Assembly (NCBI GenBank): GCA_933207985.1
Contig: OW240916.1
Coordinates: forward strand, 298,339,872 to 298,403,871
Direction of reading: 5' to 3'
Origin: Pelobates cultripes
Lineage: Eukaryota > Chordata > Amphibia > Anura > Pelobatidae
Length of the DNA: 64,000 nt
Shown here in pieces: positions 24,079 to 39,197 of this stretch. The notes beneath the pieces were generated by a model. It saw nothing but the letters and a program-made list of their open reading frames with translations, ran no database searches and had not been told where the DNA came from. The position numbers and the translations under genes are program-made. Positions within the stretch are counted from its first letter, which is position 1, and every line of letters starts with the position of its first letter.

Positions 24079-25145
24079 GGTCAAAGTAGCCAAACTGAAC
24101 ACTTAGCTGACTTTCATTTGAAATTCACTTTGAATTCACATTCACGTTTTAACTTAACCTGGGCCCTGTCTCTAGAAACTAATTCCACCAAAAAAAAAAA
24201 AATACAAATCAATTATTATTATTTTATTACTTATAGAGCGCCAGCAAATTCCGTAGTGCTGTACAATGAGATTATAAACTCATGTTTATGAAAAACATGT
24301 GACAATAAAAATCCAATTTGCTAAAAACACAAATCTTGGCAAGAAAATCAGCAAGACCCCTGGAACATCTCAGTACTTATTACTTCGAGACAACTGCCTC
24401 ATTCAAAAGCTTCAGCAGTGGTGGGCTTAACACAATATGGCCATATGGAGGAACTGAATCCCCATATTTGTTTGCTAAGATAACTGATTTTAAGTAGCTT
24501 TTAAAATGTAAAACGGTATTTCTGTTTTTGTATGTGCACTGTTCCTTTTTTTTATTTTGTATCGATTTTGGTCTTTACCAAAGCAGCACCACTGCTTAGA
24601 AATGCATGTTCTGGGTGTGCCCCCCAATTATGATTGTCTCATTCTGCAGGCAGTGAAAGAGATACATTTTTTCTCATATTTAGCTTCTTCTACTTGCTTG
24701 TGCTTTCCAGGCCCAGTCCACGGGGGACACAGATCCAATCAATCAGCACCCTATCACTATGGGACCTCGGTCACAAATAGAGACTTGAGAATTCGGGAAA
24801 TGTGAGCTTAAAACTACTTTCTGGCTTGCCTTCACTGCATATCACAAATATAGCTGTACCTTTATGCATGATGTTAGGGACTGAGTGGTTTCCATGCAAA
24901 CATGTAAAGAAGCAAGCCATTAATTGGCTGAGTTTAGCATTACAAGAGCCATAGGTTATTCCTTCACATACAGTAGAGGCTGTGGATGTAGGATGGCCAC
25001 ACAGTTTCCCCATGAAGATGGACAGCGCATGACAGAGTGCTCCCTTGCTCAATACAGTTTTTTGTTTAATATACTTTCTGATTAACTTATCCCTTCATTC
25101 TGTGCTTGTGGTGGTTCAGTTTCTTCTTATGGCATGGTAGTATTT

Positions 25146-26246
25146 TCCATGTACTATTGAAGAACTATCGGCCCATGGTAGCTCATCTTAAGCAGCTGCT
25201 GACCCAATTTCACATTTCATTTTTTGGGTGGATTTATGCGGCGAAGATGACACTGCTGCCAAAAATCTATCTATTCTGATCCATACCAAGGCAAGCTGAT
25301 GCACTGTGATTTGGAGGACACATACTCCTTTATATGGGCGTGGGAAAAGCTGACATTTTTCCAAGCCACAGCAGCACCATCTAATGGGGTGCCTCAGTTA
25401 ATCACATACTTCAAGGAAGCTCAATTTACAAAGCTCTCCAGGATAAACTTACTGACTAATAAGGATGAAAGACAAGGCCTTTGTGGTACCTAAATTCAAC
25501 TCTAAGACAGTCCTGTCACAGCACTCTTTACCCTTATGGAGGAGATATATACACACCATCTTCTACAACCCTGCGTTTCCTGAAGGTCTGTTTCTCATAG
25601 ACATGGAATTATGTTGGTTCACCATCTGATGTCTCATGGTTCAATTGTTGCAAGGGCTATCATGGTGGAGTTTTAGCTCCCGAGGACGGAATTTTATCAG
25701 ACAGCCCTCCTCTTTTGGTGATCCTTCATTTTACAATTTCACTTGAGATGGGCATAGAGTAGTTTGATTTTTTGTGCGAATCTGCATCTCCACAACTTAC
25801 CCTACCCAACCACATTCTCTCTATCAATTGACGTGTTAGAGTGGTGGCTGAAGAACGAGTGGAAAATAATTTTCACAAATACTTTGCACATTACCCAATC
25901 TACAAATTAAAAAAAAAAATTGTTATAAGGTCTTGGCACAACGGTACATCCACCTCTCTAGGTTATCAAAGAACCAAACCAGGTATGACTTCCACCTGTT
26001 TCAGGCAGAGTACGAATCTACATAGATGGTGGGCCTGTATCAAAGTACAGCCTCTATGGACTTTCTTATAGGGCAACCTCCCATGCTGCATGCAGGTAAC
26101 ACTTCCTTTAGATTCTCATCTACTTATAGTTCCTGTAACAGTTTGTAATGGTTGAATTTTCCCCTTTCATAATATTGTAAAGCGCTGTAGAATAAGTTAG
26201 CGTTCTATAAATACCATTAATAACAATCCCTCAGTGGCCCTTCTTA
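25146..26246 (+). mobile_element. Decayed L1/Tx1-type LINE ORF2 fragment (duplicate)
   Basis: Same sequence as 4400-5500, in copy 2 of the large duplication. Confidence 0.45.
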
Positions 26247-27732
26247 ACAAGTATTATCAAGACTTCTCCGTACCCGAGCACCTCATGAACTACTTATTCA
26301 AAGTTCTGCAATTGGTATCTAGGTTTATATATTTAAAAAATAAAAAAAAATAAAAAAAACACAAAACATAACTGTGCTCTAGTTACATATTCAATCATTG
26401 TGATTAATTAGGTTAAAACCAGGTGCATGTATGCCACTTTTTTTTTTTAGATTTTATTGCACTGCAGTTAAATACTATCCTTTACCTAAGAAAAACTGCA
26501 TACGTACCTTGTGTTCGTCTACAAAATCCATTTTAACAGTTTTATACATACTGTATCATGGTACAATAGTAAGAAATAAAACCATTTCAGCATTCTTTAA
26601 CCCGTTAACGCCGTTAGGGAGTTCTATGTCGTCCCCATTATAATAGGCCTTAAAGCAGTCACGGAGGCATATAACACCCTAATGGCTTTGAGCCCCAGTG
26701 CCCGAGGTGTACTCACCTCCGCCGCGATCCATTTCTGGGGGACTGCCTGACAACCCAGGCAGTCACTCCTTGGCAATTTAAGCCCCGGGGACCATGTGAT
26801 CGCTCTAGGCATAGCTGCCTATGCAGCTGCCTGCAGGGGGACTGCCTAAACTGACAGGCAGTCCCTCTGCTGGTGAAATAAGATTTAAAAAAAAAATATT
26901 AATAAAGCAATCAGTGTAAAATAAATAAATATATACGTATATATACTCTCTATCTCAATATCAAAAACACACTTATGGAGTTACATATATAATATATACA
27001 TACAGTAATTATATATTTTAATAAAATTAATATACATTAAATGAAAAAATTATATATGCGCAATTTCATTCTAAAAGTATTTTGATGTAAATATATATTT
27101 TCCTGACATATGGTGGCAGTACAATAGGGATGTACTCTTCCCTCGGGACAAGCATCTGAAATAAATAATTAACATAAAAAGTTCCTCCCCTTACCAGGTA
27201 TAAGAGACCCAACCAGCCCTGGGACCTTAGTTCTCTTTCTTGTTCCATTAGGAACGGACGGCATCTGGAATGAGATGGTGAGGCACGTGGGTTGCTGCCA
27301 GGGGGATCCGGTCTAATAGCCTCTGGGGTGGAGAGCTGAATGTCCAGCAAGCATCCTGCAGGATTACGGAGCAGGTATGGTAAGCCTGCTTTATGTCGAG
27401 TGCAGTCACTGGCGAAGCAGGGAGGCGGTCTCTAGTGGCAGCAAATCACTGCCCGTTGGAGACGCATATGCACAGCGGTGGAACGCACGCCCGGGTGGTT
27501 ATGCGTTCCACCGGAGTTCCGAACGGAATGGCACCAGATTTCAAACGGATCTGCCTATTTATGCTGTGCAGATCTTACTGTCAGCATGGATGCTCGCCCG
27601 TGAAGGTCTCCTGTGTCACAAGCCCCCCCCACACAGGGCAGATGTTTTAGAGGTATGATTCTTTAGGTTTCTAATCTTTAAAACTCTTTTATTGTTGCTA
27701 CAAATATGGTTTATTTGCTTATGTATTGCAGA

Positions 27733-28294
27733 TATGTCTAGTCCTGTCTCTACTGATAATATGGATAAAGACAAAGTGCCTACTCCTGCTTCTAAAAAAG
27801 CCAGTTCCAAAGCTAAACGTCTCTGTTGTAGTAAATGATCCACTCATTTACCAGATGGTTTTAAAAGGAAAGTATGTAATAAAGAAATGAAATCCTTTTT
27901 GTCTTGGTTTCAGGATAATCTGGCCCAGACTTTTGAGTCTTTTAAAGAGCCTGCTCACACTTCTCCTGTAAAAGCTACTAAACACAAGTCTAAAAGGAAG
28001 AGAACCCAGTCTAGTTCAGAACTATCCTCGGGTGAATGTTCTTTTTCTTATTCAGAATCCTCTAGCGACTCTTCTGTTACTGAGGTTGGTTTTCCCATTG
28101 ATGAATTGAGAAAATTTATTAAAGAGGTTAATGTTATCCTTTCTGATGAAACTGCAGACAAATCCAAGGGTGAAGCACTTCTAGTCCAACAAAAAATGCT
28201 GGATTTGATATTCAGAGAATGGAAGAACCCTGAGAAAAGGGCTTCTATCTCCAGACATTTTAAAAGTATTGTTAAAATGGAGGAGGATAAATGA
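27733..28294 (+). pseudogene. DIRS gag-like ORF, interrupted
   Basis: An ATG at 27733 opens a frame rich in Lys and Ser, stopped by TGA after about 35 codons. A second ATG at 27887 gives 135 codons with a serine-rich acidic stretch (SSSELSSGECSFSYSES) followed by a helical domain. It precedes a further frame at 28420 that carries the rest of the gag-like protein. The order before RT supports a structural role; it is not functional as it stands. Confidence 0.6.
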
Positions 28295-28419
28295 GAAGAA
28301 TTGCCGGTAGTTGATGTTCAAGTGGCTCAATGGTCTAAAAAAACTACCATACCTATTGGGGAAGTTTCTTGTCTGAAAGACCCTATGGATAACAGGGCTG
28401 AAACTTCCAGCAAAAGGGC

Positions 28420-28857
28420 TTGTCAGGCTGCAGGTTTTCAGCATTCGCCGGGGCTTCAGTGGTGAGAGCTCAGAATCTTTGGCATAACACTTTGGAAGAT
28501 GGTCTGGGTGATAACCAAGACAAAGGCCTTTCCCTTCTGTTCCAAAATTTAAGGTTGTCTAATGAGTACCTTATGGATATTATCACGGAGGTGATTAAGC
28601 TTTCGGCTCGTGTCATGGATTTGACATCTGTGGCCCGAAGGGCACTGTGGCTTAAGGCCTGGACAGCAGACACTGCATCAAAATCTGCATTATGTGAACT
28701 GCCTTTGGAGAAGAAAAAGTTGTTTGGTTCTCCTTTAGAAGAGTTAATCAGACAGACGTCAGAAACCAAGAAGGCCCTGCCTCAAGACAGAAAATATGCC
28801 TGGAAACCCAGGTATAGAAATTTCCAGTTCAAAAACCGTAGGGGCTTTCAAGAATAA
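28420..28857 (+). pseudogene. DIRS gag-like ORF, second part
   Basis: A 145-codon frame with an SVARRALWLKAWTAD motif region, which I associate with DIRS ORF1 proteins, and a basic C-terminal end. It is separated from the first gag frame by stops near 28294 and a frame change. Confidence 0.55.
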
Positions 28858-29133
28858 CCCAGGTTTCTACGTCAACAAAGGAAAAATCCAAGATTTGACA
28901 GAAAAAGACAATAAGTCTGACAGAAACAAACGTTTCTGACGCCAGAGTGGGCGGAAGGTTGCAAGGTTTAGTTCACAGATGGAGGGAGACCGCTACAAAT
29001 CCATGGATTCTGAATCTGGTGCAAAAAGTATACCGAATAAAATTCTTAGATGTTCCAAGACCAAGTTTCCTTGTCTCCTCCTACCGGTCGAAGTTAAAAA
29101 AACCAAGCCCTTTTTTCTGCCACGGTCTCCCTA

Positions 29134-29523
29134 TTAAAGGGACACTATAGTCACCTGAACAACTTTAGCTTAATGAAGCAGTTTTGGTGTATAGAACATG
29201 CCCCTGCAGCCTCACTGCTCAATCCTCTGCCATTTAGGAGCTTGCTAGACCCTGCAAGAGCCTCCTGTATGTGAGTAGAGTTCAATTTAGAGATTGAGAT
29301 ACAATTACTTAAGGTAAATTACATCTGTTTGAAAGTGAAGCCAATTTTTTTTCATGCAGGCTCATAGCCAGGGAAGGTGTGGCTAAGGCTGCATCAACAG
29401 AAACTAAGTGATTTAACTAGTAAATGACAGTGAATTGAGCAGTGAAATTGCCTGGGAATGATCTATACAGTAAAACTGCTTTATTTAGCTAAAGTAATTT
29501 AGGTGACTATAGTGTTCCTTTAA
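29134..29523. mobile_element. TTAA-flanked MITE inserted in the DIRS element
   Basis: TTAAAGGGACACTATAGTCA at the left and TGACTATAGTGTTCCTTTAA at the right form near-perfect inverted ends, with TTAA as target duplication. Body 390 bp. It sits between the gag-like and RT parts and is clearly younger than the retrotransposon. Confidence 0.9.
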
Positions 29524-30095
29524 GAAAAGGTGTGGTAGAAAGGATTCCAACTTCCCAAGTACATCAGGGTGTATACTCCCGGTTGTTCCTAGTCCCAAAA
29601 CCGGACATGTCTTTTCGTCCAATCTTGGATCTAACAAACCTGAACAAGCTCATTCCTTACCAACATTTCAGAATGGAAACTATAGCGTCTGTCACTCATA
29701 TCCTTCGAAAAGGAGATTTCATGGCTTTAGATCTAAAGGATGCCTACCTGCATATTTCTATGGATGTGAAATCAAGAAAATACCTGAGGTTTGCTATAAG
29801 GAAAGGGAAAAATAGCCATCATTTCCAATTCAGAGCCCTTCCATTCAGGCTAGCTTCAGCACCCAGGATTTTTACAAAGGTCCTCACACCTGTCACAGCT
29901 TTTTTGAGGATGCAAGGAATCACAGTAGTACCTTACTTGGACGACTGGTTAATAAAGACAGATTCAAGAGGCGCTCTAGAATCAGATGTGGCATATACAC
30001 TAGAAATCCTGGAAGAACATGGTTGGATTATCAACCTAGAAAAGTCAGACACTCTGTCGGTTCATCTGACAAGAGAAAAGCTAAAAAAAATATAA
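29524..30095 (+). pseudogene. DIRS reverse transcriptase fragment
   Basis: An open frame of 187 codons from 29532 (the frame is already open to the left, directly after the MITE). Seen in order: RLFLVPKPDMSFRPILDLTN (fingers), FMALDLKDAYLHI with the first catalytic Asp, FRALPFRLASAPRIF, and VPYLDDWLI with the second catalytic pair. The active-site residues are intact. The frame ends shortly before the connection domain because of a change near 30080-30100 in an A-rich tract. Confidence 0.8.
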
Positions 30096-30129
30096 AGATT
30101 TTAATTTAAAAAAACCTTCTTCAGATATC

Positions 30130-30771
30130 AGAATGTTCGGTGAAGAAAGCCATGCAGGTTTTAGGTCATCTGACCTCGACAATCCCGGCAGTAAAATGGG
30201 CCATAGCGGAATCAAAGCCCTTACAGTGGAAAATTCTTGTCCAATGGTCAAAGAAGGAAGAAGACTTGGGTGCATTAATGAGTATATCAGATTGTACAAA
30301 AGAAAAAAAAAAAAAATCTCTTGGTGGCTAGAGGAAAAATTCATTACAAAAATCTTGGATAGTGATTTCTACAGACGCTTCAAATACAGGTTGGGAAGCT
30401 CACCTCCTCTGTATTACTTACGACAAGGTGTTTGGTCGAAAAAGGAAACAAAGGAATCCTCAAATTTCAAGGAGTTGTTAGCAGTACTCTACGCTCTTCA
30501 GCAGTTCAAGGATTTCATTGTAGGAAAAGCTGTAAAAATGCAGTCGGACAATCAGACTACAGCCTCCGACCTGAACAAACAAGGCAGTACAAGAGTAACA
30601 AAAATTGTATTTCCTTTGCTCACGGATTATGTCCTGGGCTCAAAGTCATCTAGAGGACATTTCAGCCATTCACATTCGAGGAGTAGACAACCTGGTAGCG
30701 GCCAATTTAAGCAGATCAAAATGGTCTCAGAACGAGTGGTCTCAATCCAGAAATTTTCGCTCATCAGGTGA
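30130..30771 (+). pseudogene. DIRS RNase H-like segment, frameshifted
   Basis: Around 30440-30600 the translation shows ESSNFKELLAVLYALQQFKD and MQSDNQTTASDLNKQGS, the second and third acidic blocks of a retroelement RNase H. The frame is disturbed by an A-run (30300-30316) and later shifts. No tyrosine recombinase follows. Confidence 0.55.
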
Positions 30772-30861
30772 AGAGATTCGGTCTTCCAGTCACAGACCTT
30801 ATGGCAAGAAGATCAAATGCAAAAGTAAGCTCGTTTGCCGCCATCTTCAAGGTAGACAGGC

Positions 30862-31110
30862 CGCTGGTGGCATACCGTTTGCAATAGCAGACAACCCAAG
30901 GTATTACAAACGGGGAATGTCCAGTCTTTTTTAGTAGCCACTTAGGCACAAACACTGGCCAAAGTTAGCATTTATATTTGTGAAAAATGCAAAAAAAAAA
31001 ATTAAACGCCAATTTTGGCCAGTGTTTGACTAAATGGCTACTAAAAAGGTCTGGACATACCCAATTTGCAATACCTTGGGTTGTCTACTTTTGCAAATGA
31101 TATTCCATCA
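30862..31110. repeat. Foldback repeat ending the DIRS fragment
   Basis: GCAATAGCAGACAACCCAAG at about 30881-30900 and its complement CTTGGGTTGTCTACTTTTGC at about 31076-31095 bracket a second inverted pair (TTGGCCAGTGTTTG / CAAACACTGGCCAA). The unit is a dispersed foldback rather than part of the DIRS element. Confidence 0.7.
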
Positions 31111-31257
31111 TGGGGGCAATTTTCATTCCTGTGCTACCATACGGTCTCAAAGGCAAAGTAACCAATCTGGCAGATTTCAATGTGAAAAAAAACCAAAAGC
31201 CTTATATTTGACTAACTTTTGAAAACCTAAAATATGTACATGAGTGGTACTGTTACA

Positions 31258-31455
31258 CTCAGGAGACTTCGCTGAATACAAATATTAGTGTTTCAAAACC
31301 GTAAAACTTATCACAAGAATTAGATAGTCAGTGTAAGTGCCATTTCTGTGTGAAAAATGCTAAAAACTTCACTTTCACCAATCTCATCGCTGAAATACAT
31401 TTTACTGTTTTGAAACACTAATATTTGTGCCCAGCGAAGTCTCCCGAGTAAAACA
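31258..31455. repeat. Inverted repeat, about 40-bp arms
   Basis: AGGAGACTTCGCTGAATACA followed by AATATTAGTGTTTCAAAAC is mirrored by GTTTTGAAACACTAATATTTG then GCGAAGTCTCCCG at 31413-31448, with a 100-bp spacer containing AACTTCACTTTCACC. Confidence 0.75.
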
Positions 31456-31599
31456 GTACCCCCATGTACAGGTTTTATGGTGTCATGGAAAGTTACAGGG
31501 TCAACTACAGTTCTAGCAAATTAAATTCTCTGGACTTTCTGCCTGGGTTGTCAGGCAGTTCCAGCAAATTTTTATTAACAACATGACTTATGTTAAAAA

Positions 31600-31622
31600 A
31601 ATAAAAAAAAAAAATAAAAAAA

Positions 31623-31672
<50 letters not shown>
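31600..31672. repeat. A-rich tract and (AT)n microsatellite
   Basis: AAAAATAAAAAAAAAAATT followed by about 21 AT repeats. It is one of several such tracts; a similar one lies in RPS23 intron 1 (35645-35715). Confidence 0.95.
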
Positions 31673-31674
<2 letters not shown>

Positions 31675-32155
31675 CTCTCCTTATAAGTGTATTTTGATAT
31701 CTATATTAAATATCAAAATACAGTCAGAACGAAATTACACATTTAAATTATTCATTTTTAATGTATTTATATATTTAATTCAAATCATTCTACATGTATT
31801 TTGATATTCATATTAAAATATACTTAGACAGTGTAAGTGTATATATATTTTACACTGTTTTAAAACCATCTTTCTTTATTACAGGCAGCAGGGGGGGGGG
31901 GCTACCTGTCATTCCAGGCACTCCCCCTGTTGGCACTGCTATGGACGGCTATTCTGTCCATGTGATCTTGAGGTCCTTGCGATCACATGGCCCAGGAGGG
32001 CCAGATCAGCAGCAGTTCTGGTGACTAGCGTCCCTTTAACTATAATCCATTTTAGTACCTGAATGTGTATAGTTGCAACCCTGCAGTCATTGACAAAATT
32101 TTAGGTTCACATACTTGTTAATAAGGGACATGATACATTATGTTGTGAAAGAATT

Positions 32156-32161
32156 TTTATT
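32156..32161 (-). terminator. RPS23 polyadenylation signal AATAAA
   Basis: Minus-strand AATAAA, 25 bases after the stop codon. This gives a very short 3' UTR, as usual for ribosomal protein genes. Confidence 0.85.
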
Positions 32162-32185
32162 AAACATCTTGACGGGATAACAGGT

Positions 32186-36633
<4,448 letters not shown>

Positions 36634-36665
36634 CCTGCCTGTCCCAGGGCTGACTGCGGAAAGAG
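36634..36665 (-). promoter_or_regulatory. RPS23 5' UTR with TOP-like start
   Basis: The minus strand reads CTCTTTCCGCAGTCAG from 36665, a C-first pyrimidine tract like the 5' terminal oligopyrimidine starts of ribosomal protein mRNAs. It leaves a 32-nt leader before the ATG. TOP starts place translation under mTORC1/LARP1 control. The exact start site is inferred. Confidence 0.6.
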
Positions 36666-37456
36666 CGATTCCCAGAAAGCACCGAGAGACAGAGCTGGCC
36701 GCAGGACCCCAGCGGGGGCTGCCCGGAGATGTGCCTGATCAGACACGGCACTGCGAGGACAGAGTTACCGCTTCATTTTACACACCGCACTCTTACATTC
36801 ACAATATCCGAGCTCTGTCTGGTGTGCGCAGCGCAGAGACTCGATTTTAGTGCAGATTTCGTGGATTTAGTGTTTGGAGATTGCAGGCAAATAAGAGGAC
36901 GGCTCAAACCAGGGAAAGAAAAAAACTACATTTCCCGTGATGCTGCGCGCCAGAAAGGTCCTTTACATTAACACCTCCCACCCAGGTGGCTTCTTCCTGC
37001 AGTCATAGAAGATAGCTCAGTGTGTTAGTGTTAGTACACAGACAGCATGTATAGCAATAACTGTACAGGCATACCCCACTAATGGGACCAGAGCATGTAT
37101 GCAAAATGAAAATGTACTTAAAGTGAAGCAATACCCCTTTTTCACTTTCCAAATGCATATACTGCATTGTAATAGTAATTAACAGGCATAACTGATACTG
37201 TAACTGCACATTTCCAGTGATTTCATTTCCAGTGATTTATTTAATGATTTCCAGTGGGCTTTTATTCAGTTAAAACAAACAGTAAAAATAAAAATCTCAT
37301 TCCAGATTGTACCATTCATCTTTAATGTCTTACCCATCTGACAAACTTAAACTGGGAGGAAAAGTAAAATAAACCTGCCCACTGGGCAATTTTCTGTCAA
37401 TACAGTGCCATTTTGTGTTTGTTAGTAGCTTAGTTTAGAAACACCTCTTCATCACC

Positions 37457-37881
37457 TTAAAGGACCACTATAGGCACCCAGACCACCTCAGCTCAATGAA
37501 ATGGTCTGGGTGACAGGTCCATCTAGGATTAACCCTGCCTGCTGTAAACCTAGCAGTTTCAGAGAAACTGCTAGGTTTACAGATGGGTTAATCCAGCCTC
37601 TAGTGGCTGTCTCATTGATTTTCACAGTGAGAAGACGCCAGCGTCCATAGGAAAGCATTGAGAATGCTTTCCTATGAGACTGGCTGAATGCGCGCGCGGC
37701 CGATGACGGGAAAGGAGGAGGAGAGTCCCCAGCGCAGAGGGAGCCCGACTCTGGAAAAAAAGGAAGGGATTAATCCCTTCCTCCCCCCAGAGCCTGGCGG
37801 GAGGGGGGCCGTGAGGGTGAGTGGGACCCTATAGAGCCAGGAAAACGAGTATGTTTTCCTGGCACTATAGTGGTCCTTTAG
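37457..37881. mobile_element. TTAA-type MITE upstream of RPS23
   Basis: TTAAAGGACCACTATAGGCA to CACTATAGTGGTCCTTTAG. It contains several internal hairpins, such as AGACCACCTCAGCTCAATGA / TGGTCTGGGTG and GCAGTTTCAGAGAAACTGC. Confidence 0.85.
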
Positions 37882-38254
37882 GCATTTATGGTTTAACTTT
37901 GAATCTTCAGAATTATGGCAAATGCAGCTAAGCTGCTAAGTCATAGTTATAGAAAATGGCAGGGTAAACCCTTTCACTGGATGGCGCCGATTGCAGAATA
38001 TGGATAATGTAGGCATTATACATTTGAGATAATTAACCTGTGCCATGTCAGAAGGTATGAAAAGTTCTTGCCCCAATGACACTGAACTGAGCTGCTCCAG
38101 GCGAGAATAGAACCTTCCATTTACTGTTCACTAGCGGACAGAAGAGGCGCGGGAATGTCTGTACTCGCAAGGCACCTTTAAGTACACTCGTGGGTGGGTC
38201 TGTACTCGCGAGTGTATGTAAAGTATGTGTATGTGAAGCGGGGTATGCCTATAT

Positions 38255-38550
38255 AGTAATAACTGGATATAGAACACTGTATAGTAATAACTAGATACTA
38301 ATTACTAGATATAGAACGCTGTATGATGGACTGGATAATAATAACTAGATACAGAGCACTGTATAGTAATAACTGTATATTAATAAATAGATACATAGCA
38401 CTGTATGATAGACTAGATACTAATTACTTGATATATAGCACTGTATGATGGACTATATAGTAATAACTAGATATATAGCACTGTATGATGGACTGTATAG
38501 TAATAACTGTATACTAATTATAAGCTGGATTGGATACTAATACCTAATCA
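38255..38550. repeat. Degenerate satellite, unit about 45 bp
   Basis: Repeats of CTGTATGATGGACTATATAG plus TAATAACTAGATATATAGCA. Fragments of the same satellite reappear right of the first Tc1 element (40760-40830), showing that the LINE end and the Tc1 element both entered this array. Confidence 0.85.
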
Positions 38551-38554
38551 TTGA

Positions 38555-39195
38555 TTATGGGGATGTAGTATATGCACCTGCACCGCAAATCCACCTTAAT
38601 AAACTCAATACATTGTATAACTCGTTCTGCCGATTTGTGCTACAGTGTAATTACAGGACTCACCATTGTGACATGCTAAAAGAACTAAACTGGCTCTCGC
38701 TGGAATCCAGACGCACCCTTCATCTTTCCAGCCTTGTGTTTAAGAGCATTTCTGGGAAGCTCCCACCCTAGCTGAGCAGAATGCTCTCCTCGGCCGTTCC
38801 CACCTCCTATAATCTCCGATCCAGTACCAGCACTTTATTTAGTCTACCTCAATACAAAAAGAAAGCGGCCCGATCCTCCTTTTTCTACAGAGCACAGCAG
38901 TTATGGAACGACCTCCCACACACTAAAATTAAAATCTTCCCCGAGCCTAAAGTCCTTTAAAAGATCCCTCTCTACATACCTCAAAACAGAATGCACCTGT
39001 CATGGTTCATTATATATTTCCTACCTGTTCTATGTTAAATTTTGTATATAGTGTGTATTAATATTGTTTTTGTATTTTATTGTACCCTAATGTATCAATG
39101 CAATGTTTTGTGGACCCAGGACATACTTGAAATCGAGAGAAATCTCAATGTATACTTCCAGGTAAAATAGTTTATAAATAAATAATTTATTGCAC
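38555..39195 (+). mobile_element. 3' end of a non-LTR retrotransposon (Jockey/L2-like ORF2 C-terminus)
   Basis: The translation, with few breaks, gives DYGDVVYAPAPQIHLNKLNT, then LYNSFCRFVL, HHCDMLKELNWLSLESRRT and SSFFYRAQQLWNDLPH, the conserved C-terminal tail after the reverse transcriptase of L2/Rex/Jockey-like LINEs. A frame break lies near 38770. The tail ends with AATAAATAATTT, typical of 3' repeats in this group. 5'-truncated and dead. Confidence 0.7.
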
Positions 39196-39197
39196 TA

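Larger units (their letters stand above)
20741..27459 (+). repeat. 6.7 kb duplicated block, copy 2
   Basis: Second copy of 1-6708. It continues without interruption into a DIRS-like element after 27459, whereas copy 1 is interrupted at the matching base. Copy 2 therefore gives the empty site for the hAT-like insertion in copy 1 (the octamer CCCGTTGG is at 27452-27459 here and at 6701-6708 there). It lies downstream of ATG10 and upstream of RPS23. Confidence 0.95.
27110..30860 (+). mobile_element. DIRS-like retrotransposon, decayed and 3'-truncated
   Basis: A reverse-transcriptase element with gag-like, RT and RNase H-like segments in order on the plus strand. The RT segment carries YLDDW and FRALPFRLASAP, a pattern I associate with DIRS-type rather than gypsy elements. 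The 5' region is shared with both duplication copies (about 6360-6708 and 27110-27459). It is broken by stops in gag, a MITE (29134-29523), frame breaks after RT and loss of the 3' part. The tyrosine recombinase expected in DIRS elements is not found: after about 30860 the sequence changes to another repeat. The 5' limit is approximate. Confidence 0.75.
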
